A stretch of 64,000 bases of DNA from Polyangiaceae bacterium UTPRO1 (GTDB lineage Bacteria > Desulfobacterota > Binatia > UTPRO1), in assembly GCA_002050235.1 (NCBI GenBank), contig MWST01000012.1, forward strand, positions 1 through 64,000. The letters are read 5' to 3'. The notes beneath the pieces were generated by a model that was not told the origin of the DNA, made no database searches, and saw only the letters and a list, made by a program, of their open reading frames with translations. A program made the position numbers and the translations under genes. Within the stretch, counting starts at the first letter, position 1; the number at the start of each line of letters is the position of its first letter. Positions 36,387-45,416 of this stretch are shown in pieces.

Positions 36387-37072
36387 TGGGCCGACCTGTC
36401 TTGCGGGCCTGCCGCGCGGTCGGCGCCGTCGCCGTCGTCGTGGTCGCGACGCTCGCCGGGTGCGGGCCGCTCGCGGGCATGAAGCTGCCGCTGCCGCTCG
36501 GCGAACCGGTCGATTGTCTAGCGGTCTCGGACGAGCTCGAGGCGCTCATCGAGAAGGGCGCCGGGACGCCGGCCGCACGCGCCGCCGCTTACGAGAAGGT
36601 CCGCCGGGCCGCGTGTGACGGGACCGCCGGCGACGCGTTCGGACGCGCCGCCGTGACCGGACGATACGTGGAGCAGCAGGGGCTCCTTGCCGCCAATCTC
36701 GTCCGCGACGTCGAGTACTACGCGCGCCGGAGTCGCGAGCTCGACCCCGGCTTTCGTGATCAGGCGGCTACCCGCATGCTCGGCACGCTCTACGTGCTGG
36801 CGCCGGCCGCGCTCCTCAAGCACGGCGACTCGGAGACCGGCCTGGAAATGCTCGAGACCATGGCGCGGGACCACTCCGACGTCCCCGAGAATCATCTCCG
36901 CCTCGCCGAGGCCTACGTCGTGCTCGGGGACAATGCGTCCGCATGCCCGCACGTCTGCGAGTGCCTGCAGATGCGGACGCGCCTGCGGCGCGACGAGCAG
37001 ACCCTGTTGAACCAGCTCTTCACGCAGCTCACCGCGGGCGGGAAGAGCCTCGGCTGCAGCGCGCCGCAGTGA
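36386..37072 (+). CDS. Lipoprotein with TPR-like helices
   Basis: 228 residues. The N-terminus has a lipobox, VVVATLAGCGPL, so it is a lipoprotein. The rest is alpha-helical with TPR-like spacing (GLEMLETMARDHSDVPENHL, LAEAYVVLGDNASAC) and several Cys near the end. GTG at 36386 overlaps the previous stop; the open frame further upstream lies inside the preceding gene. No specific family recognised. Confidence 0.75.
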   Translation: MGRPVLRACRAVGAVAVVVVATLAGCGPLAGMKLPLPLGEPVDCLAVSDELEALIEKGAGTPAARAAAYEKVRRAACDGTAGDAFGRAAVTGRYVEQQGLLAANLVRDVEYYARRSRELDPGFRDQAATRMLGTLYVLAPAALLKHGDSETGLEMLETMARDHSDVPENHLRLAEAYVVLGDNASACPHVCECLQMRTRLRRDEQTLLNQLFTQLTAGGKSLGCSAPQ

Positions 37073-37144
37073 GCCGGCAGCGATAGCCCGCGGTTCCGGC
37101 AGCGGACGGGCTCCGGGCGGCGTGCCTCCGGGAGGCCCCGGCCT

Positions 37145-37891
37145 TCACCTGAGACCGGGTTCGAGGTGGCCGCGGTGCTGGTCCAGCAGATCCCGGCGCA
37201 CCAGCGGGCGCACCAGGACGATACCCGCGGCGAAACCGCCGACGTGGGCCCAGAAGGCGACGCCGCCGCCCTCGATGCCGCTGCTCAAGAGGCCGCTCGC
37301 GAGCTGGAGGAAGGCCCAGTAGAGAAGCATGAACCACGCCGGCACCGCCACGCGCGTCAGGATGAAGCCGAGCGGCACGAGGCAGTAGACGCGGACGCGC
37401 GGGAAAAGCACGAGGTAGGCGCCCATGACGCCGCTGATCGCGCCCGACGCGCCCACCATCGGCACCACCGACGTCGGGTTGGTGAACGCCTGGGCGAGCG
37501 CCGCAGTGAGCCCGCAGGTCAAGTAGAATACGAGGAAGGTGACGCGGTTCATCGAGTCCTCGATGTTGTTGCCGAAGAGCCAGAGGAACCACATGTTGCC
37601 GAGGAGGTGCATCCACGAGCCGTGGAGGAACATCGACGTCAGGATGTTGCCGACCTGCCGTCCCGGATCGGTGAGGCAGACGATGCCGTCGCCCATGGGA
37701 AAGCGTGAGCCCGCAGGCCTGGTCTGCAGCAGCTCCGCCGGGATGAGCCCGAGCTCGCAGACCGACTTTGCGAGCGGCAGCGCTGCGCCGGCGCCCTGGA
37801 TCAGCACCCACGCGGCGAGGTTGGCGGCGATGAGCGCGAACGTGACGATCGGCGTGCGCACCGTCTCGTTCTCGTCGTGGTAGGGGAACAT
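37145..37891 (-). CDS. Rhomboid family intramembrane serine protease
   Basis: 248 residues with six or so membrane spans. Catalytic Ser149 lies in GASGAISG and His216 in AHVGGFAAG, both in the expected transmembrane positions; FLHGSWMHLLGNMWFLW is the L1/TM2 HxxxN-type signature. It cleaves single-span membrane proteins within the bilayer; substrate unknown. Its stop converges with the lipoprotein gene. Confidence 0.93.
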   Translation of the reverse strand: MFPYHDENETVRTPIVTFALIAANLAAWVLIQGAGAALPLAKSVCELGLIPAELLQTRPAGSRFPMGDGIVCLTDPGRQVGNILTSMFLHGSWMHLLGNMWFLWLFGNNIEDSMNRVTFLVFYLTCGLTAALAQAFTNPTSVVPMVGASGAISGVMGAYLVLFPRVRVYCLVPLGFILTRVAVPAWFMLLYWAFLQLASGLLSSGIEGGGVAFWAHVGGFAAGIVLVRPLVRRDLLDQHRGHLEPGLR

Positions 37892-37945
37892 GTGCTGCTC
37901 GTTCTAGCCGCGTAGGACCCCGGCCGCCACGGGACGGATGCCGGT

Positions 37946-40276
37946 TCAGCGGCCGGTCGGAGCGCGCGGTCTTTCCCGGAACAGTATCCACAGCGCCGCC
38001 GGCAGGGCCGTGAAGTCGGCGATCAGCGAGAGCGTGAACGCGAGCGCGGCGAGGATGCCGAACTGCTGGATCGGAGGCAGCTCGGCGAATACGAAGGCCA
38101 CGAAGCCGCCGGCGTTGATCATGGTCGCGAAGAGGATGGCGCGGCCGGCGACGAGCAGCGTGTGCGTCAGGGCGTGCTCGACGTCGCCGTCCTTCCGGCC
38201 TTCGAGGAAGTGGTAGAAGAAATGGATCTGGTCGTTCTCGGAGGTGCCGAGGACGGTCGATGCGATCAGGATCGTCGCGATGTCGAGCTGCATGCCCGTG
38301 AGCCGCATCACCAGGAACATGACGAGGATCGCGAAGAGCGACGGGATCATCGCCATCAGACGGGCGGTGCCGCTGCGGAAGACGACGACGAACGCGGTGA
38401 AGATGATCACGACCGTCAAGATGAAGCTCTCGACCAGCGTCGGGACCAGACCCTGCGCCATCTTCGCGTGCAGCGGCGCCAGGCCGACGATCCGCAGCTC
38501 GAATTGCCCGAGAGCCGGAACGCGCGCCGCCGTCGCCGCGAAGCTCGTGCGGATGTCGTCGGCGAGGCGCTTCAGGTCCGTGTATTCGGGCTTGCGGCTG
38601 ACGACGGTGAGCTGCGTCTGGGCGAGCTGGTGCGGCTGTACGAAGCGTTGCAGGAGCGGCTCCTGCCCGACTAGCGCTTCGAGCTGGGCCGCTGCCTCCT
38701 CGACTGCGGCAGGGTCGGTGGGCCAGGCGTCGCCCTGGCCGGCGAGGTAGCGGATCATGCGCAGGATGGTCGTCGCGCCGACGACCGAGCCGACGTCGGG
38801 ATTCTTCTCGAGCGCCGCCTGGAACTCGTGGAGACCGTTCAACACCTCGGGTTCGGAGACGCTGCCGAGGCCGCCCTTGAGCCAGACCTGCGTGACCGAG
38901 AGGCCGGGGATCTCGGGCTGCAGGCGTTGGATGTCGAGATAGAGCGGCGCGCGCGGATTCATGTAGGCGACGGGGTTGGTGAGGATGGTCATGGGCGTCA
39001 CCAGGCCGGGGAGCCCGAAGAGGGCTACGGCTCCGCATGCCGCGAGGGCGAGGGCGCTGGTCACGAGCGGCCAGCGCCAGCGGTAGGTCGCGCGCGGCAG
39101 CCACTCGGCGAAGCGCCGGATCCGCGCGCCGAAGGTACGGTGCTCCTGGCCGCTCGGGGTGCCGAGGATCGCTTGCAGCGCCGGAAAGAGGGTCAAGGAG
39201 ACCACCCAGACGGCCGCGAGTCCGAGCGCCACCCAGATGCCCATCTCGCGGATCGGCCGGATGTCCGAGACCGCCAGCGCCGCGAAGCCGGCGGCGGTTG
39301 CGAAGATCGACGCCGTGCAGGCGACGAATTTGTTGACGTACGAGAAGACCTGATGGGCGACGACGTCGCGGCCGGGCGGTCGGTCGACGAAGCGCGAGTG
39401 CAGGTAGACGAGCGTCGCCGTCGCGGTCACGAGGATCGTCATCGGCACCATCGGCGAGACGATCGTGAGCGTGCCGTCGAGGAATCCGATGATCCCCATC
39501 GAAAACGCCAGGCACACCGCGAGCGTGACCAGGAACGCGAGCAGCGTCGCCGCCGAGCGGTAGAGGACGAGGTTCAGCACGACGACGAACACCATGAAGA
39601 GCGCGAAGTACTTCCAGGCTCCCTGCTGCGTCTCGTCGAGGTACTGGTCGACCCAGGGCGCGCCGAGCTCGGTGAGCTTTGCGAGCGGCGCCGGACTGGC
39701 GCGAAACGGCGCGATCGCCTTCTCGATCGCCGCCAGCGCCGCTCGCCGCTGCGGGGCATCGGCGACGTCGAGGATGAGGCCGATCGCCAGATAGCGGTCG
39801 CCGACCAGACCCTGGCGCCGGAAGAGATCGGTGCCGGAGACGAAGGCGCGAAAGGCCGCCAGGCTCTCCGGCGTCGGCGTGAAGCCGGCTTTGGCGCGGC
39901 GGTAGATCGAGAGGGGGGAGTTGACCGCGACCCTGTCGATGCCGGCGAGCGCCCGCTCGATCTCGTCGACGCGGGTGACGATCGCCGGCGCCAGCGGATC
40001 GGCAGCCTCGGCGAGGAGGAGCGCGAACTCGCCCTCGCCGAAGACCTGCTCGAAAGCCCGGGTAGCGACGACGTCGGGGTCGGTGGCGACGATCAGCCGG
40101 TCCACCGAGTTGTCCTGTCGGACCTGGGTTGCGTAGAGAACGGCCGGGATCAGCAGCAGCGCGTACCCGGCGACCACGAGGCGGCGCCGGGCGATGACCG
40201 CGGCGAAGAAGCGCGCGAGGGGTCCGCTCCCGTCCTCGGGCTCGGCGTCGGACCGGCGCCGGGTCGGTTCGGCCAT
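37946..40276 (-). CDS. RND superfamily (MMPL/HpnN-like) exporter
   Basis: 776 residues. One span near 25-45, a large periplasmic loop, a block of five spans around 215-395, a second periplasmic loop, and a final block around 600-765 give the duplicated RND layout. FSMGIIGFLDGTLTIVSPMV and LGTSENDQIHFFYHFLEGRK resemble sterol-sensing/HpnN-type exporters that move lipids such as hopanoids across the envelope. No outer-membrane factor is nearby. Ligand not determinable. Confidence 0.85.
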   Translation of the reverse strand: MAEPTRRRSDAEPEDGSGPLARFFAAVIARRRLVVAGYALLLIPAVLYATQVRQDNSVDRLIVATDPDVVATRAFEQVFGEGEFALLLAEAADPLAPAIVTRVDEIERALAGIDRVAVNSPLSIYRRAKAGFTPTPESLAAFRAFVSGTDLFRRQGLVGDRYLAIGLILDVADAPQRRAALAAIEKAIAPFRASPAPLAKLTELGAPWVDQYLDETQQGAWKYFALFMVFVVVLNLVLYRSAATLLAFLVTLAVCLAFSMGIIGFLDGTLTIVSPMVPMTILVTATATLVYLHSRFVDRPPGRDVVAHQVFSYVNKFVACTASIFATAAGFAALAVSDIRPIREMGIWVALGLAAVWVVSLTLFPALQAILGTPSGQEHRTFGARIRRFAEWLPRATYRWRWPLVTSALALAACGAVALFGLPGLVTPMTILTNPVAYMNPRAPLYLDIQRLQPEIPGLSVTQVWLKGGLGSVSEPEVLNGLHEFQAALEKNPDVGSVVGATTILRMIRYLAGQGDAWPTDPAAVEEAAAQLEALVGQEPLLQRFVQPHQLAQTQLTVVSRKPEYTDLKRLADDIRTSFAATAARVPALGQFELRIVGLAPLHAKMAQGLVPTLVESFILTVVIIFTAFVVVFRSGTARLMAMIPSLFAILVMFLVMRLTGMQLDIATILIASTVLGTSENDQIHFFYHFLEGRKDGDVEHALTHTLLVAGRAILFATMINAGGFVAFVFAELPPIQQFGILAALAFTLSLIADFTALPAALWILFRERPRAPTGR

Positions 40277-40374
40277 CGCCGCAGGGAGGTAGCACAGGCC
40301 GCCGGCGCGCGCACGGCCTCTCGGGGCGCGGCGCGCTGTCGATTCGCGCCTGCATCCCTGCTACGCCTCGCCGC

Positions 40375-41253
40375 ATGGCGAAAGAGACGATGGTCGGGCG
40401 CGTCGGCGACATCCGCCGCTATCCGGTGAAGAGCATGGGCGGAGAGCAGCTGCAGGCGACGGCGGTGAGTGCGCGCGGGCTCCCCGGCGATCGCGCCTGG
40501 GCGGTGCGTGACGAGGTCAACGGCGGCATCCGCGGCGCCAAGAAGATAGCAGGCCTCATGCGGCTCTCGGCAGCGTACTCCGAGCCCCCGGCCGCCGCCG
40601 GCTCGAGCCCGGCGGTCATCACCTTCCCCGACGGTACGACCTGCGGCACCGGCGACGTCGACGTGAACGAGCGCCTGACGCGGGCGCTCGATCATCGCGT
40701 GAGCCTCTGGCCGCTCCTGCCCGCGGACGCCCTCGACCACTACCGGCGCGGCGCTCCGACCCATGCCGACTTCGAGCAGGAGATGCGCTCGATCTTCGGC
40801 CGCGCTGCGGACGAGCCGCTTCCCGACCTCAGCGTCTTTCCGCCCGAGCTCTTCGAGTACGAGTCGCCGCTCGGCACCTATTTCGACGCCTTTCCTCTCC
40901 TGGTCATGACGACGCGGTCGCTGGCGACGCTGGCGCAGCGCCATCCGGGGTCGCGCTTCGACGTCCGTCGCTTCCGCCCGAACTTCCTGATCGCGACCGA
41001 CGACGCGGGCGGCGACGACTTTCCCGAGGCCGCCTGGACGCGGCGGCGCCTGCGGGTCGGCGACGTCGTCCTGCGCCTCACCGCCGAGTGTCCGCGCTGC
41101 GTGATGACGACCCACGGCTTCGCCGATCTGCCGCGGGACCCAGCCGTCATGCGGGCGCTGGTGCGGGAGGTGGGAGGGCAGCTCGGCGTCTATGCGTGCA
41201 TCGAGACGCCGGGCTCCGTGCGCCTCGACGACCCCGTCGCTCTGCTCGACTGA
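40375..41253 (+). CDS. MOSC domain protein (mARC-like)
   Basis: 292 residues. N-terminal beta-barrel begins GDIRRYPVKSMGGEQL, typical of MOSC_N. The MOSC domain has FDVRRFRPNFLI and ECPRCVMTTHG, whose cysteine would bind the sulphurated molybdenum cofactor. Related mARC/YcbX enzymes reduce N-hydroxylated compounds. ATG at 40375 gives the family length. It diverges from the RND gene with 98 bp between. Confidence 0.88.
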   Translation: MAKETMVGRVGDIRRYPVKSMGGEQLQATAVSARGLPGDRAWAVRDEVNGGIRGAKKIAGLMRLSAAYSEPPAAAGSSPAVITFPDGTTCGTGDVDVNERLTRALDHRVSLWPLLPADALDHYRRGAPTHADFEQEMRSIFGRAADEPLPDLSVFPPELFEYESPLGTYFDAFPLLVMTTRSLATLAQRHPGSRFDVRRFRPNFLIATDDAGGDDFPEAAWTRRRLRVGDVVLRLTAECPRCVMTTHGFADLPRDPAVMRALVREVGGQLGVYACIETPGSVRLDDPVALLD

Positions 41254-41271
41254 CGCGGTCGCCTGGCGCCG

Positions 41272-42687
41272 TCAGGCGAGGAAGCCCATGTCGAAGTTCT
41301 CCTGGGTCCAGCGCTCGGCGGGATCGCCGGCGTCGAGCGCGAGGACGCTTCCGAGGATCGTTCCGTGCGCCATGCCGAGCCAGTGCTTCAGGATCGTGCC
41401 GTACACGTCGCGCATGTCGGTCGAGCGGAAGGGGTCGGCGGCGGCCTGCGAATAGACGGTGTTGCCGTCGTCCGAGAGCGCGCTCTCGTTGATGTTGGGG
41501 TGGTTGCCGTAGACGCCGCCCTGTACGGCGCCGCCGAGGACGAAGACCGGATATTGCGTGCCGTGGTCGGTGCCGCCGTCGTTCTGCGGCACGCGCCGAC
41601 CGAATTCGCTCCACACCATGATCACGACCTTGTCGCCGACGCCCATGTCGACGCAGTCGTCGTAGAAGAGCTTGAGCGAGTTGCCGACCTCGGCGAGGAG
41701 CCCCCAATGATGTCCGTCCGGAGTGGTGCTGCCCTGGTCGGAGTGGGTGTCGTAGCCGCCGGTGGCGACGTCGAGGAGGCGCGCATGCACGTTCGGGACG
41801 CCGCTGGCGATGCCGTGGATCACCTTCGCCGCTTCCCGCAGGTTGTATCCGAGCCGTTCGTCGAGATCCTCGTATGCTTGATTGAACTCGGGTCGATCGG
41901 ATTCGTAGAGATCGTGCAGTCCGGCGTAGCTTTCGGTCGCGAGCAGGGTCGCGATGCCGCTCGCGCCGATGTAGTCGGCGATCGGGAGGCCTGTCGATTG
42001 CGCGCCGGTGTAGAGGGCGTGGAACGCCTGGCGCTTGCGCTCGATGTCGTCCCAGAAAGCCGGGTCGTACGGAAAGTTCAGGTAGCGCAGCCGGCCGGTG
42101 GCGAGCACGCTCGTCGCAGTCTGGCGGAACTCGCCGCCGAGTCCCCAGCGCAGGCAGATGGCGGGGATGTCGTTGCCCGTGTAGTTCGCCGCCAGGTAGC
42201 GGCCGAGCCAGCCCGTGCCGGCGCTCTGCCCCGGGGGCGTGCCGGTCTCCCAGGCGAGGCGCGACGATTCGTGCGACAGGTTCGGCCGCGGATAGCCGCA
42301 GCCCTGGATGACCGCGAGCTTGCCGGCGTCGTAGAGCTGCTTGAAGCCGGTGAGCGCGGGGTGGAGTGCTAGCTGGGCGCCGCTGCCCGGGTCGGTGCCG
42401 ATCAGGGTGCCGGCGAGCGCCGCCGGGCCGATGTTGATGCCGCTGCTCCCGGTCGTGCGCGCGGCATCGTACGCGGTGCGCAGCGTCGCCCCGCCGTCGT
42501 CCACGGGGAGCACGGTATTGAAGCCGTCGTTGCCGCCGTCGAGGAAGACGGAGAGGAAGTAGCGATCGCCGATGGTGTCGGCGAAGGCCTTGCGGACGAA
42601 CGGATTGCCGAGAAGGGCCGGGGCGACGAGCGAGCTCGCCGCAGCGAGGCTGCTGCCCTTCAAGAAGCTACGTCGTGAGATCGCCAT
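41272..42687 (-). CDS. DUF1501 domain-containing Tat-exported protein
   Basis: 471 residues. The start MAISRRSFLKGSSLAAASS carries a twin-arginine signal (SRRSFLK), so it is exported folded. The body contains LSVFLDGGNDGFNTVLPVDD, GGYDTHSDQGSTTPDGHHW and WSEFGRRVPQNDGGTDHGTQ, the hallmarks of the sulfatase-like DUF1501 family. These occur almost always next to DUF1800 proteins, as here (18 bp apart). Function of the pair unknown; an extracellular or periplasmic role is likely. Confidence 0.93.
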   Translation of the reverse strand: MAISRRSFLKGSSLAAASSLVAPALLGNPFVRKAFADTIGDRYFLSVFLDGGNDGFNTVLPVDDGGATLRTAYDAARTTGSSGINIGPAALAGTLIGTDPGSGAQLALHPALTGFKQLYDAGKLAVIQGCGYPRPNLSHESSRLAWETGTPPGQSAGTGWLGRYLAANYTGNDIPAICLRWGLGGEFRQTATSVLATGRLRYLNFPYDPAFWDDIERKRQAFHALYTGAQSTGLPIADYIGASGIATLLATESYAGLHDLYESDRPEFNQAYEDLDERLGYNLREAAKVIHGIASGVPNVHARLLDVATGGYDTHSDQGSTTPDGHHWGLLAEVGNSLKLFYDDCVDMGVGDKVVIMVWSEFGRRVPQNDGGTDHGTQYPVFVLGGAVQGGVYGNHPNINESALSDDGNTVYSQAAADPFRSTDMRDVYGTILKHWLGMAHGTILGSVLALDAGDPAERWTQENFDMGFLA

Positions 42688-42705
42688 GGGTTCGGATCCT
42701 TCGTG

Positions 42706-44181
42706 TCAGTGGAGTTGGTAGGCCGGCGACTCCATGAGGAGCGCGAAGAGCCCGTGCAGTTTCCGGTTGCGGACCTCGGCGTCGGTGAGGTCGAGCGTCG
42801 CCACGGCGCCGCCGTCGGTCAGGTAGTCCTGGAGCACTTCGCGATCGCTCGGGCTCAACTGGTCGCGGATGCCGAGCACGTTGCTCGCGGCATCGATGAT
42901 GTCGTCGGGCGTCTGCAGCGTCAGCGGCACGAGCTTCTCCGGGTGGAAGCCTTGTTTGCCCTTGGCGCGCGCCGCCGCGACGTCGCGGACGAACCCGCAG
43001 CGCGCCAGCAGGGTGGCGCTGCTGATCCACGCCGCCTCCCAGTCCCATCCGAAGACGCTCGGCGGATCAAAGAGCCGTTGGCCCATGTCATCGAGGTAGC
43101 CGCGCAGCGAGTCGCGGTCGGGAATGGCGAGGCCGAGCCACTTGCGCCGCTTCGGCGCCACCCGCAGGAGGCGCAGCGTGCCGACGACGAAGTCCACCGG
43201 CCACTTCACCGACTTCTTGGTGCCGCCGAGATGGACGGGCACGGCGGTCTCGTAGAAGGCGTCGTGGACCAGGATCGTCTTCACCAGGGCCCCGATGTTC
43301 CAGGTAGTCGCGAAGCCCGAGGCGTCGAGCAGCTCGTCGACGAGCGCGGTCGACGGTGAGTCCCAGGCGAAATAGTCGAAGAGGTGCCGGGTGATGCGCC
43401 GTCCGACCGTGCTCCTGCCGGCGCTGTCGCGATGTCTCAGGATGGCGTCGATCACGGCGTCGATCTCCTGCGCTCCTTCTCCGGAGCCGGCGAGGTCGAC
43501 GCCTTCGGCTCCGAACATGCCGTGGCTCTTGAAGATGACCTTCGGACCGCGTTCCGGGTGGTCGGCGTTGAAGTCGTGGCGGCTCTCGCGGAAGACGGCG
43601 TTGCCGTCGTCGTCGAGGCGCCAGCCGCTGAAGGCGCGGGCGATCTGGACGATGTCTTCCTGGGCGTAGTTCGGCTGCCCGGCCTCGTCGACGACCCCGA
43701 GCGAGAAGAGCTCCATGAGCTCGCGCGCGTAGTTCTCGTTCGGCGTCTTGGCGTTGTTGCGGAGCGTGTCGAGGAACTCCATCACCGCCGGATCCTTGTT
43801 GATGCGTTTCAGGAATTGGCCGAAATCCCCCTTCGCCATGGTGCGCAGGAGGGCGTTCTGCTGCGCCATCCGCCGCGTGTTCTGCACCTTGGCGTTCGCG
43901 GTCGCGAAGTGGTCGTGCCAGAAGAGCACGAGCTTCTCGAGGAGCGGCGTCTTGGTCTTCAGCATGAGCTCGAGCCAGCGGTCGTAGACGTCGTCGAGCC
44001 CGTCCTTCTTGCCGACCTTGAGCGGCTTGGTCTTGAACTTGAGGAGGCCGTCGACGAGCTGCCCGCGCGTGAGGCCGCGCTTCGCGAGCTTCGCGAGCTC
44101 TTTCGGCGAGGCGCCGAAGCCGGCGCGGCGCATGAGGTGTCGGGCCTCGGCTTCGGTGAGGATGCTGTTGACGTCTCCCAT
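42706..44181 (-). CDS. DUF1800 domain-containing protein
   Basis: 491 residues matching DUF1800: ARHLMRRAGFGASPKEL at the start, KLVLFWHDHFATANAKV, NENYARELMELFSLGV and FSGWRLDD. Usually co-encoded with DUF1501. No obvious signal peptide at the ATG, although the family is often exported. It is the middle gene of a three-gene minus-strand set, after the haem-binding-type gene (19 bp) and before DUF1501. Confidence 0.93.
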   Translation of the reverse strand: MGDVNSILTEAEARHLMRRAGFGASPKELAKLAKRGLTRGQLVDGLLKFKTKPLKVGKKDGLDDVYDRWLELMLKTKTPLLEKLVLFWHDHFATANAKVQNTRRMAQQNALLRTMAKGDFGQFLKRINKDPAVMEFLDTLRNNAKTPNENYARELMELFSLGVVDEAGQPNYAQEDIVQIARAFSGWRLDDDGNAVFRESRHDFNADHPERGPKVIFKSHGMFGAEGVDLAGSGEGAQEIDAVIDAILRHRDSAGRSTVGRRITRHLFDYFAWDSPSTALVDELLDASGFATTWNIGALVKTILVHDAFYETAVPVHLGGTKKSVKWPVDFVVGTLRLLRVAPKRRKWLGLAIPDRDSLRGYLDDMGQRLFDPPSVFGWDWEAAWISSATLLARCGFVRDVAAARAKGKQGFHPEKLVPLTLQTPDDIIDAASNVLGIRDQLSPSDREVLQDYLTDGGAVATLDLTDAEVRNRKLHGLFALLMESPAYQLH

Positions 44182-44200
44182 CGATCGTTCCTCCGCGATG

Positions 44201-45199
44201 TCAGTCGGTTCCGGGGACCCAGCCGTCGACGGGGGCGCCGGCGTCGATCCAGCGCCGGATCACTGCGATGAGCGCCTCGTCGAGCTTGGCGCGCCGCAGC
44301 GGCATGCGCTCGCCGAAGCCGGGCGGCAGGTCCCCGGTGACCTTGTGGAAAAGGTAGCTCGTCGTGGTGTCGCCGCGGGCCGCGTCGAGCGTCGCGACGC
44401 GGCGCCAGCCGGCGGCGGCGGCGTCGGCGTTGGTGGGCGTCTTGCCGACGAGGTTGTCGTAGGCGGCGCCGCGCTCGAGCAGCAGGTTGGCGCGCGTGCT
44501 CTGGGAATCGTGGCAGCCGCCGACTGCGCACGAGCGGTCGAAGATCTGGGTCTGGATGCGGTCGAAGGTCGAGGCGAAGAAGGTGCGCGCCCCGCAACCC
44601 GCGGCCGCCGGCAGGCAGGCGAGCTTCAGGCGGTCGACGTCGGTGCGGACGCGGCCGCCGGCTGCCGTCGACACCGCGGTCATGCGGATCGTCTTCACGC
44701 CCTTGCGGCAGCGGCCGTTGCTTTGCGGTCCGTCGACGGCGACGTGGATCGTCGTCGGCGCGCCGCAGCGGTCCGAGCGCGTTTCCGGCAGCTCGAGCAC
44801 GAAGCCGAGACGCGCCGCCAGTGCCTGCATCTCGGGATCGAAGCCGGGCGTACCGTCGTCGACCGAGTTGGCGACGACGACTGCGGCGACGCCGGGCGAG
44901 GCGCAGCGGGGATCGGCGGTGCTGTTGGCGCAGACGGAGACGGAGAACTCGCAGCGGCCGTTCACCGCGCCGTCGGCGTCGCAGGGATCGCCGTCGGTGC
45001 AGCGCACGGCGCGCGGCCGGCGCGCCGGCTCGTTCGCCGGAGCGTCGAAGACGACCAGGCAGTCGGTCTTGACGCTGCCGCCGCCGCCGACGACCGCCGC
45101 CGCTGCCCTGCCGCCGCCGGCGGCGACTGCGACTGCGACGAGGAGCGCGGCCGTGGGCGCGGCGACGCCGGATGCGAACTGCAGCCGCAGGTTACTCAC
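44201..45199 (-). CDS. Exported protein with CX4CH haem-type motif
   Basis: 332 residues. A signal-like segment (PTAALLVAVAVAAGGGRAAA) is followed by a Cys-containing middle (DGDPCDADGAVNGRCEF). The C-terminal domain has CAVGGCHD (CX4CH), then a conserved Leu/Met ending (GERMPLRRAKLDEALIAVIR, WIDAGAPVDGW), the pattern of cytochrome-c-like 'planctomycete-type' domains. Normal CXXCH is absent, so haem attachment is uncertain. GTG at 45199 is chosen so the signal peptide is near the start; GTG at 45238 is an alternative. First gene of the DUF1800/DUF1501 set. Confidence 0.7.
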   Translation of the reverse strand: MSNLRLQFASGVAAPTAALLVAVAVAAGGGRAAAAVVGGGGSVKTDCLVVFDAPANEPARRPRAVRCTDGDPCDADGAVNGRCEFSVSVCANSTADPRCASPGVAAVVVANSVDDGTPGFDPEMQALAARLGFVLELPETRSDRCGAPTTIHVAVDGPQSNGRCRKGVKTIRMTAVSTAAGGRVRTDVDRLKLACLPAAAGCGARTFFASTFDRIQTQIFDRSCAVGGCHDSQSTRANLLLERGAAYDNLVGKTPTNADAAAAGWRRVATLDAARGDTTTSYLFHKVTGDLPPGFGERMPLRRAKLDEALIAVIRRWIDAGAPVDGWVPGTD

Positions 45200-45416
45200 A
45201 ATGCGATCGCCGTCGCCGCCGCTTCGCCGCCGGGCCACGCGGCCGTAGCAGCAACGCTCGTGCCGTTTGCTCGCGCGCTCCCGCTAGGGAGATGGCGCGG
45301 CGCGGACGCTCGCAGCGTCATCATGATGACGGTCGCCGACCGCGTGGTGCCGCCGGCTTGCTGCTGCCGTGCGCGATGCTTGAAAATCCGGGGGAGCGGC
45401 TGCTACCGACTGCAGC

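Noticed and set aside
37124..37136. GC-rich inverted repeat (GCCTCC-G-GGAGGC) between convergent genes as a terminator
   Set aside because: The loop would be a single base and there is no T tract on either strand.
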